A stretch of DNA of 13,959 nucleotides. Source: JAVKSM01 sp039583705 (GTDB taxonomy: Bacteria > Actinomycetota > Actinomycetes > Mycobacteriales > Pseudonocardiaceae). How positions within the stretch are numbered: position 1 is the stretch's first letter; each line of letters begins with the position of its first letter. The position numbers and the translations under genes are program-made. Below are positions 1 to 7,581 of the stretch, in pieces. The notes below the pieces were generated by a model, which saw only the letters and a list, made by a program, of their open reading frames with translations, searched no databases and was not told the DNA's origin. The stretch spans positions 1 through 13,959 of the forward strand of contig JAVKSM010000092.1 of the NCBI GenBank assembly GCA_039583705.1. The letters run 5' to 3'.

Positions 1-35
1 CCGCGGACCGTCCCGACCCCCGCGTGCGCTGGTGC

Positions 36-596
36 TCAGGTCTTGCGGCCGGTCAACGCGTCCTTGAGCCGGTCGACGAGGCCGGTGCCGGGGCCGAGGA
101 TGAGGTTAGCCGGCGGACGGTCGGGCGCCGAGGGATGCGGGCGGGTCGGTGCCGTCTTCTTGGCGGTCTCGAAGTTCTGGGCCATCTTGTCGAGGTCGGA
201 GGACGTGCAGGCGGCGACGAGCTTGGGGAGCATCTCGTCCTCCTCCTCCCGCACGTGGTGGGAGATGTCCTCCTTGAGCTGGTGGAACAGCGTCTCGAAC
301 TTGGGGTCGGTCGCGTCGAGCCCGTCCCACTCCTTCATGACCTGCTCGGCCTTGGCGTGCTCCTCGATCTCGTGGTCGGCCGCCTCGTCGCCCATGATGC
401 GGCGGATCGCGGGGTAGACGAACTGCTCCTCGCCCACGGAGTGTCGCACCAGTTCGGCAATGATGTGATCGGCCAGGTTGCGGCGCTGCTGCGGGGTATC
501 CGTGCCGGACTCGAGCTCGGCGAAGGCCGCCTCGACGGCGCGGTGGTCAGAGGTGATGGCGTCGATGAGCTTCGAGCCCTGGTTGATATTGGCCAT
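36..596 (-). CDS. Hemerythrin HHE domain protein
   Basis: A soluble four-helix-bundle protein of 186 residues that probably binds a non-haem di-iron centre for O2, NO or iron handling. The ligand pattern is readable: H18 in SDHRAVEAAF, H52 and E56 in VRHSVGEEQF, H80 and E84 in IEEHAKAE, then H114 and E118 in SHHVREEEDE. The C-terminal ~45 residues are a Pro/Lys/Arg-rich tail outside the domain. I chose the ATG at 596 (MANINQ) because the alternative 12-codon upstream extension has no domain similarity. It is divergent from the membrane operon at 728, with 131 bp between. The family is confident; the ligand sensed or bound is not known. HHE proteins in actinomycetes are often tied to nitrosative or oxidative stress. 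Confidence 0.9.
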   Translation of the reverse strand: MANINQGSKLIDAITSDHRAVEAAFAELESGTDTPQQRRNLADHIIAELVRHSVGEEQFVYPAIRRIMGDEAADHEIEEHAKAEQVMKEWDGLDATDPKFETLFHQLKEDISHHVREEEDEMLPKLVAACTSSDLDKMAQNFETAKKTAPTRPHPSAPDRPPANLILGPGTGLVDRLKDALTGRKT

Positions 597-727
597 GCCG
601 GACGAGTACCCCGGGCGGGTGGGACGAACCACGTGATCGGCGCCACGTCGATCGGCTCGACAGGGCCTGGACAGGGGGCAGGGGCTGGCCCCGGGTAGCC
701 TGGCAGGGGATCGGCGGAGGGAGGCCC

Positions 728-1513
728 ATGACCGCGGCGGCCTTCCTGGTCGCGTCGGTGTTCCTGGCGTGCGCCGTGGAGTCCGTCGAGGCCCTGACGA
801 TCGTGCTCGCGGTGGGCACCACCCGGGGGTGGCGTCCGGCGCTGCAGGGCGTGGCCGCCGGGTTGGCCGTGCTGGCGGTGGTCGTCGCGGCGCTGGGCCC
901 GGCGCTGGTGGTCATCCCGCTGTCGGCGCTGCGGCTGGTGGTGGGTGGGCTGCTGCTGGTCTTCGGCCTGCAGTGGCTCCGCAAGGCCGTCCTGCGGGCG
1001 AGCGGGTTCAAGTCGCCGCACGACGAGGCGAGCATCTACGCCCGCCAGGTCGCCGCCGCCCGCACGGCCAGCCGCAGCGAGGGGCGACTGGTCGCCGACC
1101 GCTACGGCTTCACGATCGCTTTCAAGGGCGTGTTGCTGGAGGGGCTGGAGGTGGCCTTCATCGTGCTCACGTTCGGGGCCAACCAGGGCAGCATCCCGCT
1201 GGCGGTGCTCGGCGCGGTCCTGGCCGTGGTCGCCGTCACGGCGGTCGGCTTCGTGGTGCGGGCTCCGCTGGCCCGCGTCCCGGAGAACACGATGAAGTTC
1301 GCCGTCGGTGTGATGCTCACCGCCTTCGGCATCTTCTGGGGGTCCGAGGGCGCCGGCGTGCACTGGCCCGGCGGGGACGTGGCGCTGCTTGCGGTCGTGG
1401 GCTACGCGCTGGTCGTGGCGCTGCTGGCGGTCGCACTGCTGCGCCGGGTGCGGGCGCGTCGCGATGCGTTTCGGCGGGCGGTGGCCGGCCAGCCGCTGGG
1501 AACCCGCCCATGA
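728..1513 (+). CDS. Polytopic membrane protein with duplicated E-x2-E motif (COG4280-like)
   Basis: A 261-residue integral membrane protein with about six or seven hydrophobic segments and a basic C-terminus (RRVRARRDAFRR). The N-terminal half carries E18-S-V-E21 at the end of the first helix. The second half carries E128-G-L-E131 at the equivalent place, so the protein looks like two related halves joined by a polar loop at about 85-115. The second motif resembles the E-G-L-E of FTR1-type iron permeases, so cation (iron or manganese) transport is a reasonable inference but unproven. A strong Shine-Dalgarno (GGAGGGAGG, 716-724) supports the ATG at 728. The stop overlaps the ATG of the next gene (ATGA), so the two are translationally coupled. 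The COG4280 assignment is from memory of the family. Confidence 0.75.
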   Translation: MTAAAFLVASVFLACAVESVEALTIVLAVGTTRGWRPALQGVAAGLAVLAVVVAALGPALVVIPLSALRLVVGGLLLVFGLQWLRKAVLRASGFKSPHDEASIYARQVAAARTASRSEGRLVADRYGFTIAFKGVLLEGLEVAFIVLTFGANQGSIPLAVLGAVLAVVAVTAVGFVVRAPLARVPENTMKFAVGVMLTAFGIFWGSEGAGVHWPGGDVALLAVVGYALVVALLAVALLRRVRARRDAFRRAVAGQPLGTRP

Positions 1514-1725
1514 GAGCCCTGCGATCGTTTCTGATTATCATTTACGACCTGCTGGTCGGCGACGACTGGACCACCGCTGTCGGGATCGCCGGCGGGCTCG
1601 CGCTGACCGCCGCCCTGGTCGCGAGCGGTGTCGCCGCGTGGTGGCTGATGCCGGTGGTCCTGCCCGTGCTGCTCACGGTGTCCCTGTACCGCGTGATCCG
1701 CCGGTCCGACCGGCATCCCTCCTGA
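1510..1725 (+). CDS. Small membrane protein, 71 aa
   Basis: A short hydrophobic protein with two predicted transmembrane stretches. The first, after an N-terminal LIIIYDLLVGDDW segment, spans about residues 22-38; the second, including VVLPVLLTVSLY, spans about 43-61. The C-terminus is basic (RRSDRH). The ATG overlaps the stop of the upstream membrane gene (ATGA at 1510-1513), so it is probably made together with that protein and may be an accessory subunit. No known family is recognised; conserved small actinobacterial membrane proteins of this type are usually left as hypothetical. Confidence 0.7.
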   Translation: MRALRSFLIIIYDLLVGDDWTTAVGIAGGLALTAALVASGVAAWWLMPVVLPVLLTVSLYRVIRRSDRHPS

Positions 1726-1804
1726 CCCGACGGAGCGACCCGGCGGTCCGGCGCCCCGAGCGGCGGTGGCATCGGCGGTGGACCGGGCGGCGACGCCGGG
1801 TCAG
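1722..1804. terminator. Long inverted repeat across two convergent stop codons
   Basis: CTGACCCG at 1722-1729 is the exact reverse complement of CGGGTCAG at 1797-1804. Inside it CGGTCC (1744-1749) pairs with GGACCG (1780-1785). The outer arms include the stop codons of both convergent genes. This could fold on either RNA strand and serve as a bidirectional terminator. There is no U-run, so intrinsic termination is not certain. Confidence 0.35.
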
Positions 1805-2553
1805 TCTCCCTGGGCAGCGGAAGCGTCGCGGGCCCGCAGCTCGACGCAGCACTGCCCGGCCGCCGGTGTCAACACCGCGGCCACGGTTCGGGCCTGCAGG
1901 CCGTCGAGGAAACCGGCGAGGAAGGCGTGGTTGACGGCGCAGACGAGCTGGGGTGCCCGGCCTGCCAGGGGGTGGAAGGGGCAGTTGCGCAGCCGCAGCC
2001 GTTCCGGGGCGGCGCGATCGGGCTCGAAGCCGTAACGGGCGAGCGCCGACGCCGCCAGCGTCAGGCTACGTTCCACCCCGAGCTGACCGGGGCGGGCGCG
2101 TTCGCGCTCCCCGGCGCCGAGTTCGATGCCGCGGCGCAGGGCCGCCCGCAGCGCCGCCTGCGCGGCGCTCTCACCGTCGGCTTCGTCGAGCACGGCGTCG
2201 ACGAGGATGTCGGCGAGCACATCGTGGTGACGGCCGGGGATGCTGATCCTGACCTCGGCGTCGGCGGGCTGGTAGACCTTGGGGCTGCGGCCGACCTTGC
2301 GGGCCCCGCCGACCGGCTCGTAGCTGGCCCGAAGCAACCCCACCTCGACGAGCTTGTCCAGGTGGAACGCCGCCAGTTTGCGGGAGATCCCCACCGAGCG
2401 CGCCGCTTCCTCGCGCGTCACCGGGCAGTGGGCAGCGCGGATGAACCCGTACATCCGCCTGCGCAGCTCGTCGGTGAGCGCCGCGACGGCGGCCAACGAC
2501 TTCGCCGGCAGCGGCTCGTCCGCGCCCGCGGGCTGGGCTCCCCGGCTGTCCAC
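1801..2553 (-). CDS. Winged-helix regulator with SufR-like cysteine cluster
   Basis: A 250-residue ArsR/DeoR-like transcription factor. Residues about 20-100 form a winged helix (TREEAARSVGISRKLAAFHL as helix-turn-helix, then a wing with RKVGRSPKVY). The C-terminal region has C191-x13-C205-x3-H209 and C235-C236. This spacing recalls the Fe-S-binding cysteines of SufR, the repressor of the suf iron-sulfur assembly operon, so sensing through an iron-sulfur cluster is likely by analogy. The start is the GTG at 2553 after GGTGGG. The gene is divergent from the folE-like/Rieske pair, which is its most obvious target, and convergent with the membrane operon. A paralogue lies at 10023. Confidence 0.85.
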   Translation of the reverse strand: MDSRGAQPAGADEPLPAKSLAAVAALTDELRRRMYGFIRAAHCPVTREEAARSVGISRKLAAFHLDKLVEVGLLRASYEPVGGARKVGRSPKVYQPADAEVRISIPGRHHDVLADILVDAVLDEADGESAAQAALRAALRRGIELGAGERERARPGQLGVERSLTLAASALARYGFEPDRAAPERLRLRNCPFHPLAGRAPQLVCAVNHAFLAGFLDGLQARTVAAVLTPAAGQCCVELRARDASAAQGD

Positions 2554-2580
2554 GATCCCACCTTAAACTCTCATGATGCT

Positions 2581-2624
2581 GGTCAAAAACCTTTCGGCTA
2601 GTCTCTCTCTCCAGGTTCTTGACC
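2581..2624. promoter_or_regulatory. Back-to-back divergent -35 elements
   Basis: GGTCAA at 2581-2586 (TTGACC on the minus strand) and TTGACC at 2619-2624 form a symmetric pair 32 bp apart, each pointing to its own gene. On the plus strand CAAACT at 2642-2647 is a possible -10 with 17-bp spacing. On the minus strand the -10 is unclear. This is the likely shared control region of the regulator at 1801-2553 and the genes beginning at 2686. Confidence 0.45.
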
Positions 2625-2685
2625 ACGGCAGCGTGTAGGACCAAACTTTGCTGGTGAAATCCAGTCGGCTGGGAGGGATCTGGGC

Positions 2686-2934
2686 GTGATCGACCGGCCA
2701 GCAGCCGCCCGGTGCCCCAGACCCGCGGGCTGCGCCGACGACCCGGGGGCCGGGACGCCGTCGGTGCCGCGGCGCGCCCTGCGGGTGGTGCACGAGCCGG
2801 TGGAGGTGGACCTGGCCGCGGCCGAGCGGGCCGCCCGCGACCTCCTGCGCGCGCTCGGCGTCGCCACCGACACCGGGGTGACCGATCGGAACGCGAGACG
2901 AGAAACCAGGACGTGCCGGAGGGCAGAGCGATGA
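2686..2934 (+). pseudogene. Short ORF resembling the N-terminus of GTP cyclohydrolase I
   Basis: An 82-residue ORF with a GTG start and a good Shine-Dalgarno (GGGAGG, 2671-2676). Residues about 32-61, with VEVDLAAAERAARDLLRALG, look like the first helix of FolE. The catalytic zinc and GTP-binding parts of the ~200-residue enzyme are absent, and after TDTG the sequence becomes Arg-rich and unrecognisable. It therefore looks like a truncated folE whose promoter and start now serve the next gene: its TGA overlaps the Rieske-protein ATG (ATGA at 2931-2934). It may still be translated as a coupling leader. The folE identification rests on one helix and is moderate at best. Confidence 0.45.
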
Positions 2935-3782
2935 CCGTGATCACAGCCTTCGTCAAGTGGCTGGAGGGCGTCGAGTTCTTCGACCGGCCCGCCAAACCCC
3001 TGATGCGGCTCGTCTCCCGCATGGTGGCACCCCGGTTGGTCCGCAACGTGCTGAGCGGGACGTACCTCGGGCACCCGGCGCACCCGATGCTCACCGACGT
3101 CCCGATCGGTGCCTGGACCACGTCCGTGCTGCTGGACACCGTCGGCGGCCGGGCGTCCGAGCCCGCCGCGGACCTGCTGGTGGGAGCCGGTGTCGTCGCG
3201 GCGGTGCCGACCGCCCTGTCCGGCCTCAACGACTGGTCGGACACCTACGGCCCGGAGAGCCGGCTCGGTTTCGTCCACGCCGTCGGGAATACCGTCACGC
3301 TGCTGCTCTACGGCAGCTCGTTCGCGGCGCGCAAGCTCGGCCGCCGCCGCGCCGGCCGTGCCCTCGGGCTCGCCGGTTTCGCGACCATGGTGGGCAGCGC
3401 GTACCTCGGTGGGCACCTGTCGTTCGGCAAGGGCGTCAACGTCAACCAGACCGCGTTCGAGCACCGGCCGAGCGAATGGACCGCGGTGGCCGCCGACCGT
3501 GACCTCGGTGACGGGTCGACGATCAAGGTGACGGCGGCCGGTGCGGCGGTGCTGCTGTACCGGCGCGATGGGCGGATCTACGCCCTGGCCAACACCTGCA
3601 GCCACATGGGCGGACCGCTCGACGAAGGCAAGGTCGACGACGGGTGCGTGACCTGCCCATGGCACGGGAGCACTTTCCGGCTGTCGGACGGCAAGATTGT
3701 TCGAGGGCCGGCGAGCAGCGCCCAGCCGGTGTACGAGACCCGAGTCCAGCAGGGCCGGATCGAGGTGCGGGCCAGGGGGTGA
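2931..3782 (+). CDS. DUF2231 membrane domain fused to Rieske [2Fe-2S] domain
   Basis: A 283-residue protein in two parts. Residues about 40-170 are a DUF2231-type membrane domain with several hydrophobic helices and conserved GHPAHPMLTDVPIGAW and GLNDWSDT motifs. Residues about 180-280 are a Rieske domain with cluster ligands C223-S-H225 and C242-P-W-H245 followed by GSTF. It is probably a membrane-anchored electron carrier; the partner is unknown. The ATG overlaps the stop of the folE-like ORF. It is convergent with mftD (59 bp between stops). The ferredoxin-like Rieske type is also used by dioxygenase systems, but no oxygenase subunit is nearby. Confidence 0.9.
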   Translation: MTVITAFVKWLEGVEFFDRPAKPLMRLVSRMVAPRLVRNVLSGTYLGHPAHPMLTDVPIGAWTTSVLLDTVGGRASEPAADLLVGAGVVAAVPTALSGLNDWSDTYGPESRLGFVHAVGNTVTLLLYGSSFAARKLGRRRAGRALGLAGFATMVGSAYLGGHLSFGKGVNVNQTAFEHRPSEWTAVAADRDLGDGSTIKVTAAGAAVLLYRRDGRIYALANTCSHMGGPLDEGKVDDGCVTCPWHGSTFRLSDGKIVRGPASSAQPVYETRVQQGRIEVRARG

Positions 3783-3841
3783 GGCCAAGACTGAGCCGGT
3801 CGCGCGGCGGGCGGTATGCGGAGTGCGGCAGGCGCGTCCGG

Positions 3842-5020
3842 TCAGCTCCGCGGTAGCCGGGTGAAGCCGGACGGGACGATCACGTCGTCGGGGACGAGGT
3901 CGTGGACCGAGGCCCGCCCGAGCCCGAGGAGCGCCTCGTCGACCCCGCTGCGCAGGATCGCCAGGACGTTGCGCACGCCGGCTTCCCCAGCGGCGGCCAA
4001 CCCCCACAGACAGGCACGGCCGACGAGGACGGCCCGGGCACCGAGGGCGAGGGCTTTCACCACGTCGCTGCCCCGCCGGATCCCGCCGTCGAACAGCACC
4101 TCGACCTGGTCACCGACGGCGTCGACGACTGCGGGCAACGCCCGGACGGATGCCGGCGTGCCATCGAGGTTGTTGCCCCCGTGGTTGGAGACCGAGATGG
4201 CGCTGGCGCCGATGTCGACCGCGCGCCGGGCGTCGTCGGGGCGCATGATCCCCTTGACGACAAAGGGAGCGTCCCACTGCTCGCGCAGCCAGGCCACGTC
4301 CTCCCACGTCGGCAACGGCGTCCGCAGCCACTCGCCGTAGGCCCCGAAGAACGTGGGGGCCTGCTCCCCGGGTGCCGCGAGGTTGGGCGTCGTCAGGTCG
4401 GGAAGCTCGCGGCTGCGGAGGAAGCCCAGCAGCCACCGGGGCCGGACGATCCCCTCGGGGGCGAACTTCAGCACGGCCTTCAGGTCGAGCCGCTCGGGGA
4501 TCGGCGGGCTGCCCCAGTCCCGACGCGTGGCGAACGTCCAGTCCAGCGTGACGATCAGTGCCTTCGCCCCCGCCTTCGCAGCGCGTTCCACACCGTCGAG
4601 GATGCGGTCCCGGCTGCCCAACCAGTAGATCTGGAAGAAGGTCTTCGGGTTGACCTCGACGACGTCCTCGATCGGCTTGCTGGCGAACGAACTCAGCCCG
4701 ATGGCCGTGCCCGCCGCCGCGGCGGCGCGCGCGACGGCGACCTCCCCGTCCGGGCTCACCGCCTGGACACCGGTAGGTGAGATGACCACCGGGAAGGAGA
4801 CCTCCTGGCCGAGCACCGTGGTGGCCTGGTCCCGGGTTGCGGGCAGGTCGGCGACGTGTGGCAGGAATCCCAGCTCGCTGAACGCGTTCACGTTGTCGTT
4901 GAGGGTGAAACCCTGTTCGGAGCCGGCGAGCAGCGCGTGGTAGACCGACTTCGGAACTCGTTTCTTCGCCCGGCGTTGCGCCTCGGCGACCGTCTCGAAC
5001 CACTCTCGGCTGCTTGCCAT
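3842..5020 (-). CDS. mftD: Pre-mycofactocin synthase, FMN-dependent (MftD)
   Basis: A 392-residue FMN-dependent alpha-hydroxy-acid-oxidase-fold enzyme. The N-terminus (REWFETVAEAQRRAKKR, PKSVYHALLAGSEQGF) and the blocks SPTGVQAV, GLSSFASKPIE, RDWGSP and TWEDVAWLREQW match MftD (M. tuberculosis Rv0694 type) rather than ordinary lactate oxidases. FMN and catalytic residues are visible: K256, H280 in SNHGGNNLDG, D311-GGIRRGSD and G334-R335. MftD converts the peptide-derived AHDP to pre-mycofactocin, the redox-active form of the ribosomally made cofactor mycofactocin. No mftA, B, C, E or F is in the window, so it is an orphan copy here or its cluster lies elsewhere. It is intact at both ends. A tandem repeat lies directly upstream. 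Confidence 0.85.
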   Translation of the reverse strand: MASSREWFETVAEAQRRAKKRVPKSVYHALLAGSEQGFTLNDNVNAFSELGFLPHVADLPATRDQATTVLGQEVSFPVVISPTGVQAVSPDGEVAVARAAAAAGTAIGLSSFASKPIEDVVEVNPKTFFQIYWLGSRDRILDGVERAAKAGAKALIVTLDWTFATRRDWGSPPIPERLDLKAVLKFAPEGIVRPRWLLGFLRSRELPDLTTPNLAAPGEQAPTFFGAYGEWLRTPLPTWEDVAWLREQWDAPFVVKGIMRPDDARRAVDIGASAISVSNHGGNNLDGTPASVRALPAVVDAVGDQVEVLFDGGIRRGSDVVKALALGARAVLVGRACLWGLAAAGEAGVRNVLAILRSGVDEALLGLGRASVHDLVPDDVIVPSGFTRLPRS

Positions 5021-5085
5021 CCTCGCCCTTCGCGGCTTGTTTCGCTGGTGCCGGACCTCCGCCCGGTCCCGCGGGTGCCCCCGGT

Positions 5086-5197
5086 GCCCTGCCTTGCGGG
5101 TGTCCTGCCTTGCGGGTGTCCTGCCTTGCGGGTGTCCTGCCTTGCGGGTGTCCTGCCTTGCGGGTGCCCTGCCTTGCGGGTGCCCTGCCTTGCGGGT
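5086..5197. repeat. 16-bp tandem repeat, seven copies
   Basis: Seven head-to-tail copies of GYCCTGCCTTGCGGGT begin at 5086, 5102, 5118, 5134, 5150, 5166 and 5182. Only the second base varies: C in copies 1, 6 and 7, T in copies 2-5. Degenerate partial copies flank both sides. The array lies in the leader of mftD, 66 bp before its ATG. The unit is not a multiple of three and no protein is implied. It is a likely length-variable locus. Confidence 0.95.
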
Positions 5198-5392
5198 GCC
5201 CTGCCCGGCGGCGCCGGCTTCCCGCGCCAGCGTGGCACATCAGGTGCACGCCCACGTTGGCACGGATCACCGTGGCGATCGGGCGCGTATGTCCGGTGTG
5301 CGCTGCGGGATGCAGCAGGAGTGACGGCTTCGTTTGACCGACACGCCGCAACTCAGGACTTTCCTGGGCACTGAGGAGCCCCAGTTATTCGG

Positions 5393-5421
5393 TTCCTGCC
5401 TGACAAGCCGTGGCCTACACT
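5393..5421 (+). promoter_or_regulatory. Candidate promoter of the multicopper oxidase
   Basis: TTCCTG (5393-5398), a 17-bp spacer and TACACT (5416-5421) give a sigma-70-like promoter about 75 bp before the chosen start. The match to the -35 consensus is weak. The rest of the 478-bp gap between mftD and the oxidase shows only the tandem repeat and no other gene. Confidence 0.3.
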
Positions 5422-5485
5422 TCACCCCGCCAGACGCCGGTGGCGATCTCCTTGCGCGTCCCCGGGTCTGCGGGGACGTTCTTGC

Positions 5486-5492
5486 GAGGGGG
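5486..5492 (+). promoter_or_regulatory. Ribosome binding site that fixes the oxidase start
   Basis: GAGGGGG six bases before the ATG at 5499. It favours this start over the in-frame ATG-like start at 5334, whose extra 55 codons have no oxidase similarity. Confidence 0.7.
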
Positions 5493-5498
5493 TTTGGG

Positions 5499-7532
5499 AT
5501 GTCTGCTGTCGGTACGGAGGAAATCACCGGAACCACCGGGCCGCTGGGCCTGCCGGGTCCACCGGACCCGACCGCTGCGGACAACAGGACGATCGAACCG
5601 TTCCGTGCGGTGCTGCGCCCGGCGAACGCGGTGGTCCTGTCGGCGGAGGATGTCGTCGAGCTCGATCTGGCCGAGACCGCCATGCGGATGCACCCGGATC
5701 TGCCCACGGTGCCGGTGTGGGGCTTCGGGTTCGGCGGTGAGATCAGCTCGCCGGGCCCGCTGTTGGAGGTACCCGCCGGCCGCAGGGTGAGGGTTCGCTG
5801 GCGCAACCGCCTGCCCGCATCCCGTTATCCGCAGGATCCCACCCGGCCGGTGCCGCAGCTCCCATTCGCGACCTCGATCCTCGACGATCCTGGCGGCGAC
5901 GCCGACTCGGTGCAGAATTACCTCGGTGGCCAAGGCGGCGTACCGGAGGACACCTCCGCCGCACCGATCGGCTGGACATCAGTGCACCTGCATGGCGGCC
6001 ACTCGCGCTCGGACTCCGACGGCTGGCCCGACAATATGACCGCCTCCGGCGGTGAACAGCTCGACGCGTTCGAGAACACCTACGACAACACCGACATCGG
6101 CTTGGGGAAGGTCGGCGCGCACCTCTGGTACCACGACCATGCGATGAACGGCACCCGCTACCACAACTTCGCGGGTCTGGCCGGCTCCTACCTCATCCGG
6201 GATCCGCGCGAGGCCGAGCTGGGCCTACCAACCTGCGCGGATGAGGGCGAAGTCCACCTGCTGCTGCAGGACCGCAACCTCGACGTGGTCGACGGCGAAC
6301 TGCGACTGCTGCACAAGACGACTCACGACACTGCCGAGTTCTTCGGCCCACTCACCCTGGTCAACGGCCTGCTCTGGCCACGGCTACGGCTTCGGCCAGA
6401 GGTCTTCCGGCTGCGGCTGCTCAACAGCAGCAACGCCCGCGCCTACCGGCTGCACCTGGTCAGCGTCACAGACGACGGGCACGTCACCCCGGCACACGAC
6501 CGGCTCCTGGTCATCGGCGCCGATGGCGGTCTGCTCTGGCGGGCCTGGCAACCGGCCGCGGATGACGCGCTCACCCTTGCCTCGGCGGAGCGCCTCGACG
6601 TGTTGCTCGACCTCACCGGGCTCACGCAGCAGAGCACCCTCTATCTGGTCAATTCCGCGCAGGCCCCGTTCGGCGGCGACAGCCCGCCCCCGCTGGAATC
6701 GCTGCTGGCCATCGGGGACCGGCCCGGGCGTAACCCCTATCCGTGGGTGATGCGGATCGACGTCGACCCCGACGCCGCGCATGCCGGCCGACCAGGACCG
6801 GTGCGCGACACGGTCGCCGCCGCCGAGCTCAACCCGGCGTTCCGCCGGCTCGTCCACGAGATCGTCGAGCCCCCACCGTCGAACGAGCCCCCGCCGTTCT
6901 CCATCGAGGGACACGTACACCGCGTCGTCCTGCTCGCCGAGACCGACCCGCCTGGCCACCTCTACCTCCAGGAGATCGTCGAGGATCCGGCCGGGCGGAT
7001 CGCGCTGCAACTTCCCGGCGACTCCGCACCCAAGACCTACCGAGTCGAAGGATGGATGGCCGACGACCAGACCAGCTCGGGAACCCGGGTGTCGTTCTAC
7101 GACCGGGTCGCGTTGCGCCCGCAACTCGGGCAGTGGCAGCTATGGCGGTTCATCAACACCACCGGTGACACCCACCCCATGCACATCCACCAATCCCAGT
7201 TCCAACCCCTCGACCAGCAAGGGGCCCGCTTGGTCGTGTCCGACGCCGCCGGGAGGAACCTCTACGACCCGACGACGCGGACCACTTCGGCCCCCCTCGT
7301 ACCGGACACCGCAACACCGGCCCGGGTATTCCAGCAGCCGGAGACCCACGGCTGGAAGGACGTGATCCGCGTCGACCCGGGCAACGCCGTCACAGTCGCC
7401 ATCCGCTTCGACATCCCCGGCCGCTACGTCTACCACTGCCACATCCTGGAGCATGAGGACACCGAGATGATGCGGCCCTTCGTGGTCACCGTCATGGTGA
7501 TGGACGACGGCGGCGGGATGGGACCCATGTAA
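5499..7532 (+). CDS. Multicopper oxidase, CotA/phenoxazinone-synthase type
   Basis: A 677-residue three-cupredoxin-domain oxidase that couples oxidation of a phenolic, metal or similar substrate to reduction of O2 to water. All four copper-ligand motifs are present: H163-L-H165-GGH, W-Y-H212-D-H214, H559-PM-H562-I-H564, and H646-C-H648-x3-H652-x4-M657 with a Met axial ligand. No Sec or Tat signal peptide is seen, so it is probably cytoplasmic like CotA and phenoxazinone synthase. Its natural substrate cannot be told from sequence. It is monocistronic. Residues 396-622 are encoded by the 683-bp segment that is repeated exactly at 12154-12836. A neighbouring mftD raises the speculative idea that it oxidises a quinol-like cofactor. 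Confidence 0.93.
   Translation: MSAVGTEEITGTTGPLGLPGPPDPTAADNRTIEPFRAVLRPANAVVLSAEDVVELDLAETAMRMHPDLPTVPVWGFGFGGEISSPGPLLEVPAGRRVRVRWRNRLPASRYPQDPTRPVPQLPFATSILDDPGGDADSVQNYLGGQGGVPEDTSAAPIGWTSVHLHGGHSRSDSDGWPDNMTASGGEQLDAFENTYDNTDIGLGKVGAHLWYHDHAMNGTRYHNFAGLAGSYLIRDPREAELGLPTCADEGEVHLLLQDRNLDVVDGELRLLHKTTHDTAEFFGPLTLVNGLLWPRLRLRPEVFRLRLLNSSNARAYRLHLVSVTDDGHVTPAHDRLLVIGADGGLLWRAWQPAADDALTLASAERLDVLLDLTGLTQQSTLYLVNSAQAPFGGDSPPPLESLLAIGDRPGRNPYPWVMRIDVDPDAAHAGRPGPVRDTVAAAELNPAFRRLVHEIVEPPPSNEPPPFSIEGHVHRVVLLAETDPPGHLYLQEIVEDPAGRIALQLPGDSAPKTYRVEGWMADDQTSSGTRVSFYDRVALRPQLGQWQLWRFINTTGDTHPMHIHQSQFQPLDQQGARLVVSDAAGRNLYDPTTRTTSAPLVPDTATPARVFQQPETHGWKDVIRVDPGNAVTVAIRFDIPGRYVYHCHILEHEDTEMMRPFVVTVMVMDDGGGMGPM
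6684..7366 (+). repeat. 683-bp perfect direct repeat, copy 1
   Basis: Identical to 12154-12836 at a constant offset of 5470 bp as far as I could compare line by line. It lies wholly inside the intact multicopper oxidase gene. The identity begins at CCGCCCCCGCTGG and ends at GGACGTGAT. Confidence 0.95.
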
Positions 7533-7581
7533 CCTTCACCCAGCAGTGCGCCTGAATCAGGGGACAAACGGGCGGCGCTCA

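Noticed and set aside
24..698. Long plus-strand open frame opposite the hemerythrin gene
   Set aside because: Antisense shadow produced by high GC; the minus-strand frame carries clear hemerythrin ligands.
3783..3841. Terminator between the convergent Rieske and mftD genes
   Set aside because: Only an imperfect CCGG-N-CGCGC pairing is visible and there is no T-run, so I did not call it.
5086..5197. CRISPR array
   Set aside because: Units are directly abutting with no spacers, and no cas genes are present.
5014..5374. Open frames with periodic Cys/Gly/Leu/Pro or Gly/Lys/Arg peptides over the tandem repeats
   Set aside because: All frames and both strands are open because the 16-bp unit has no stops; period 48 bp simply reflects three frames of one repeat.
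5334..5498. N-terminal 55-codon extension of the multicopper oxidase
   Set aside because: No oxidase similarity or signal peptide, covers the candidate promoter, and the ATG at 5499 has a strong ribosome binding site.
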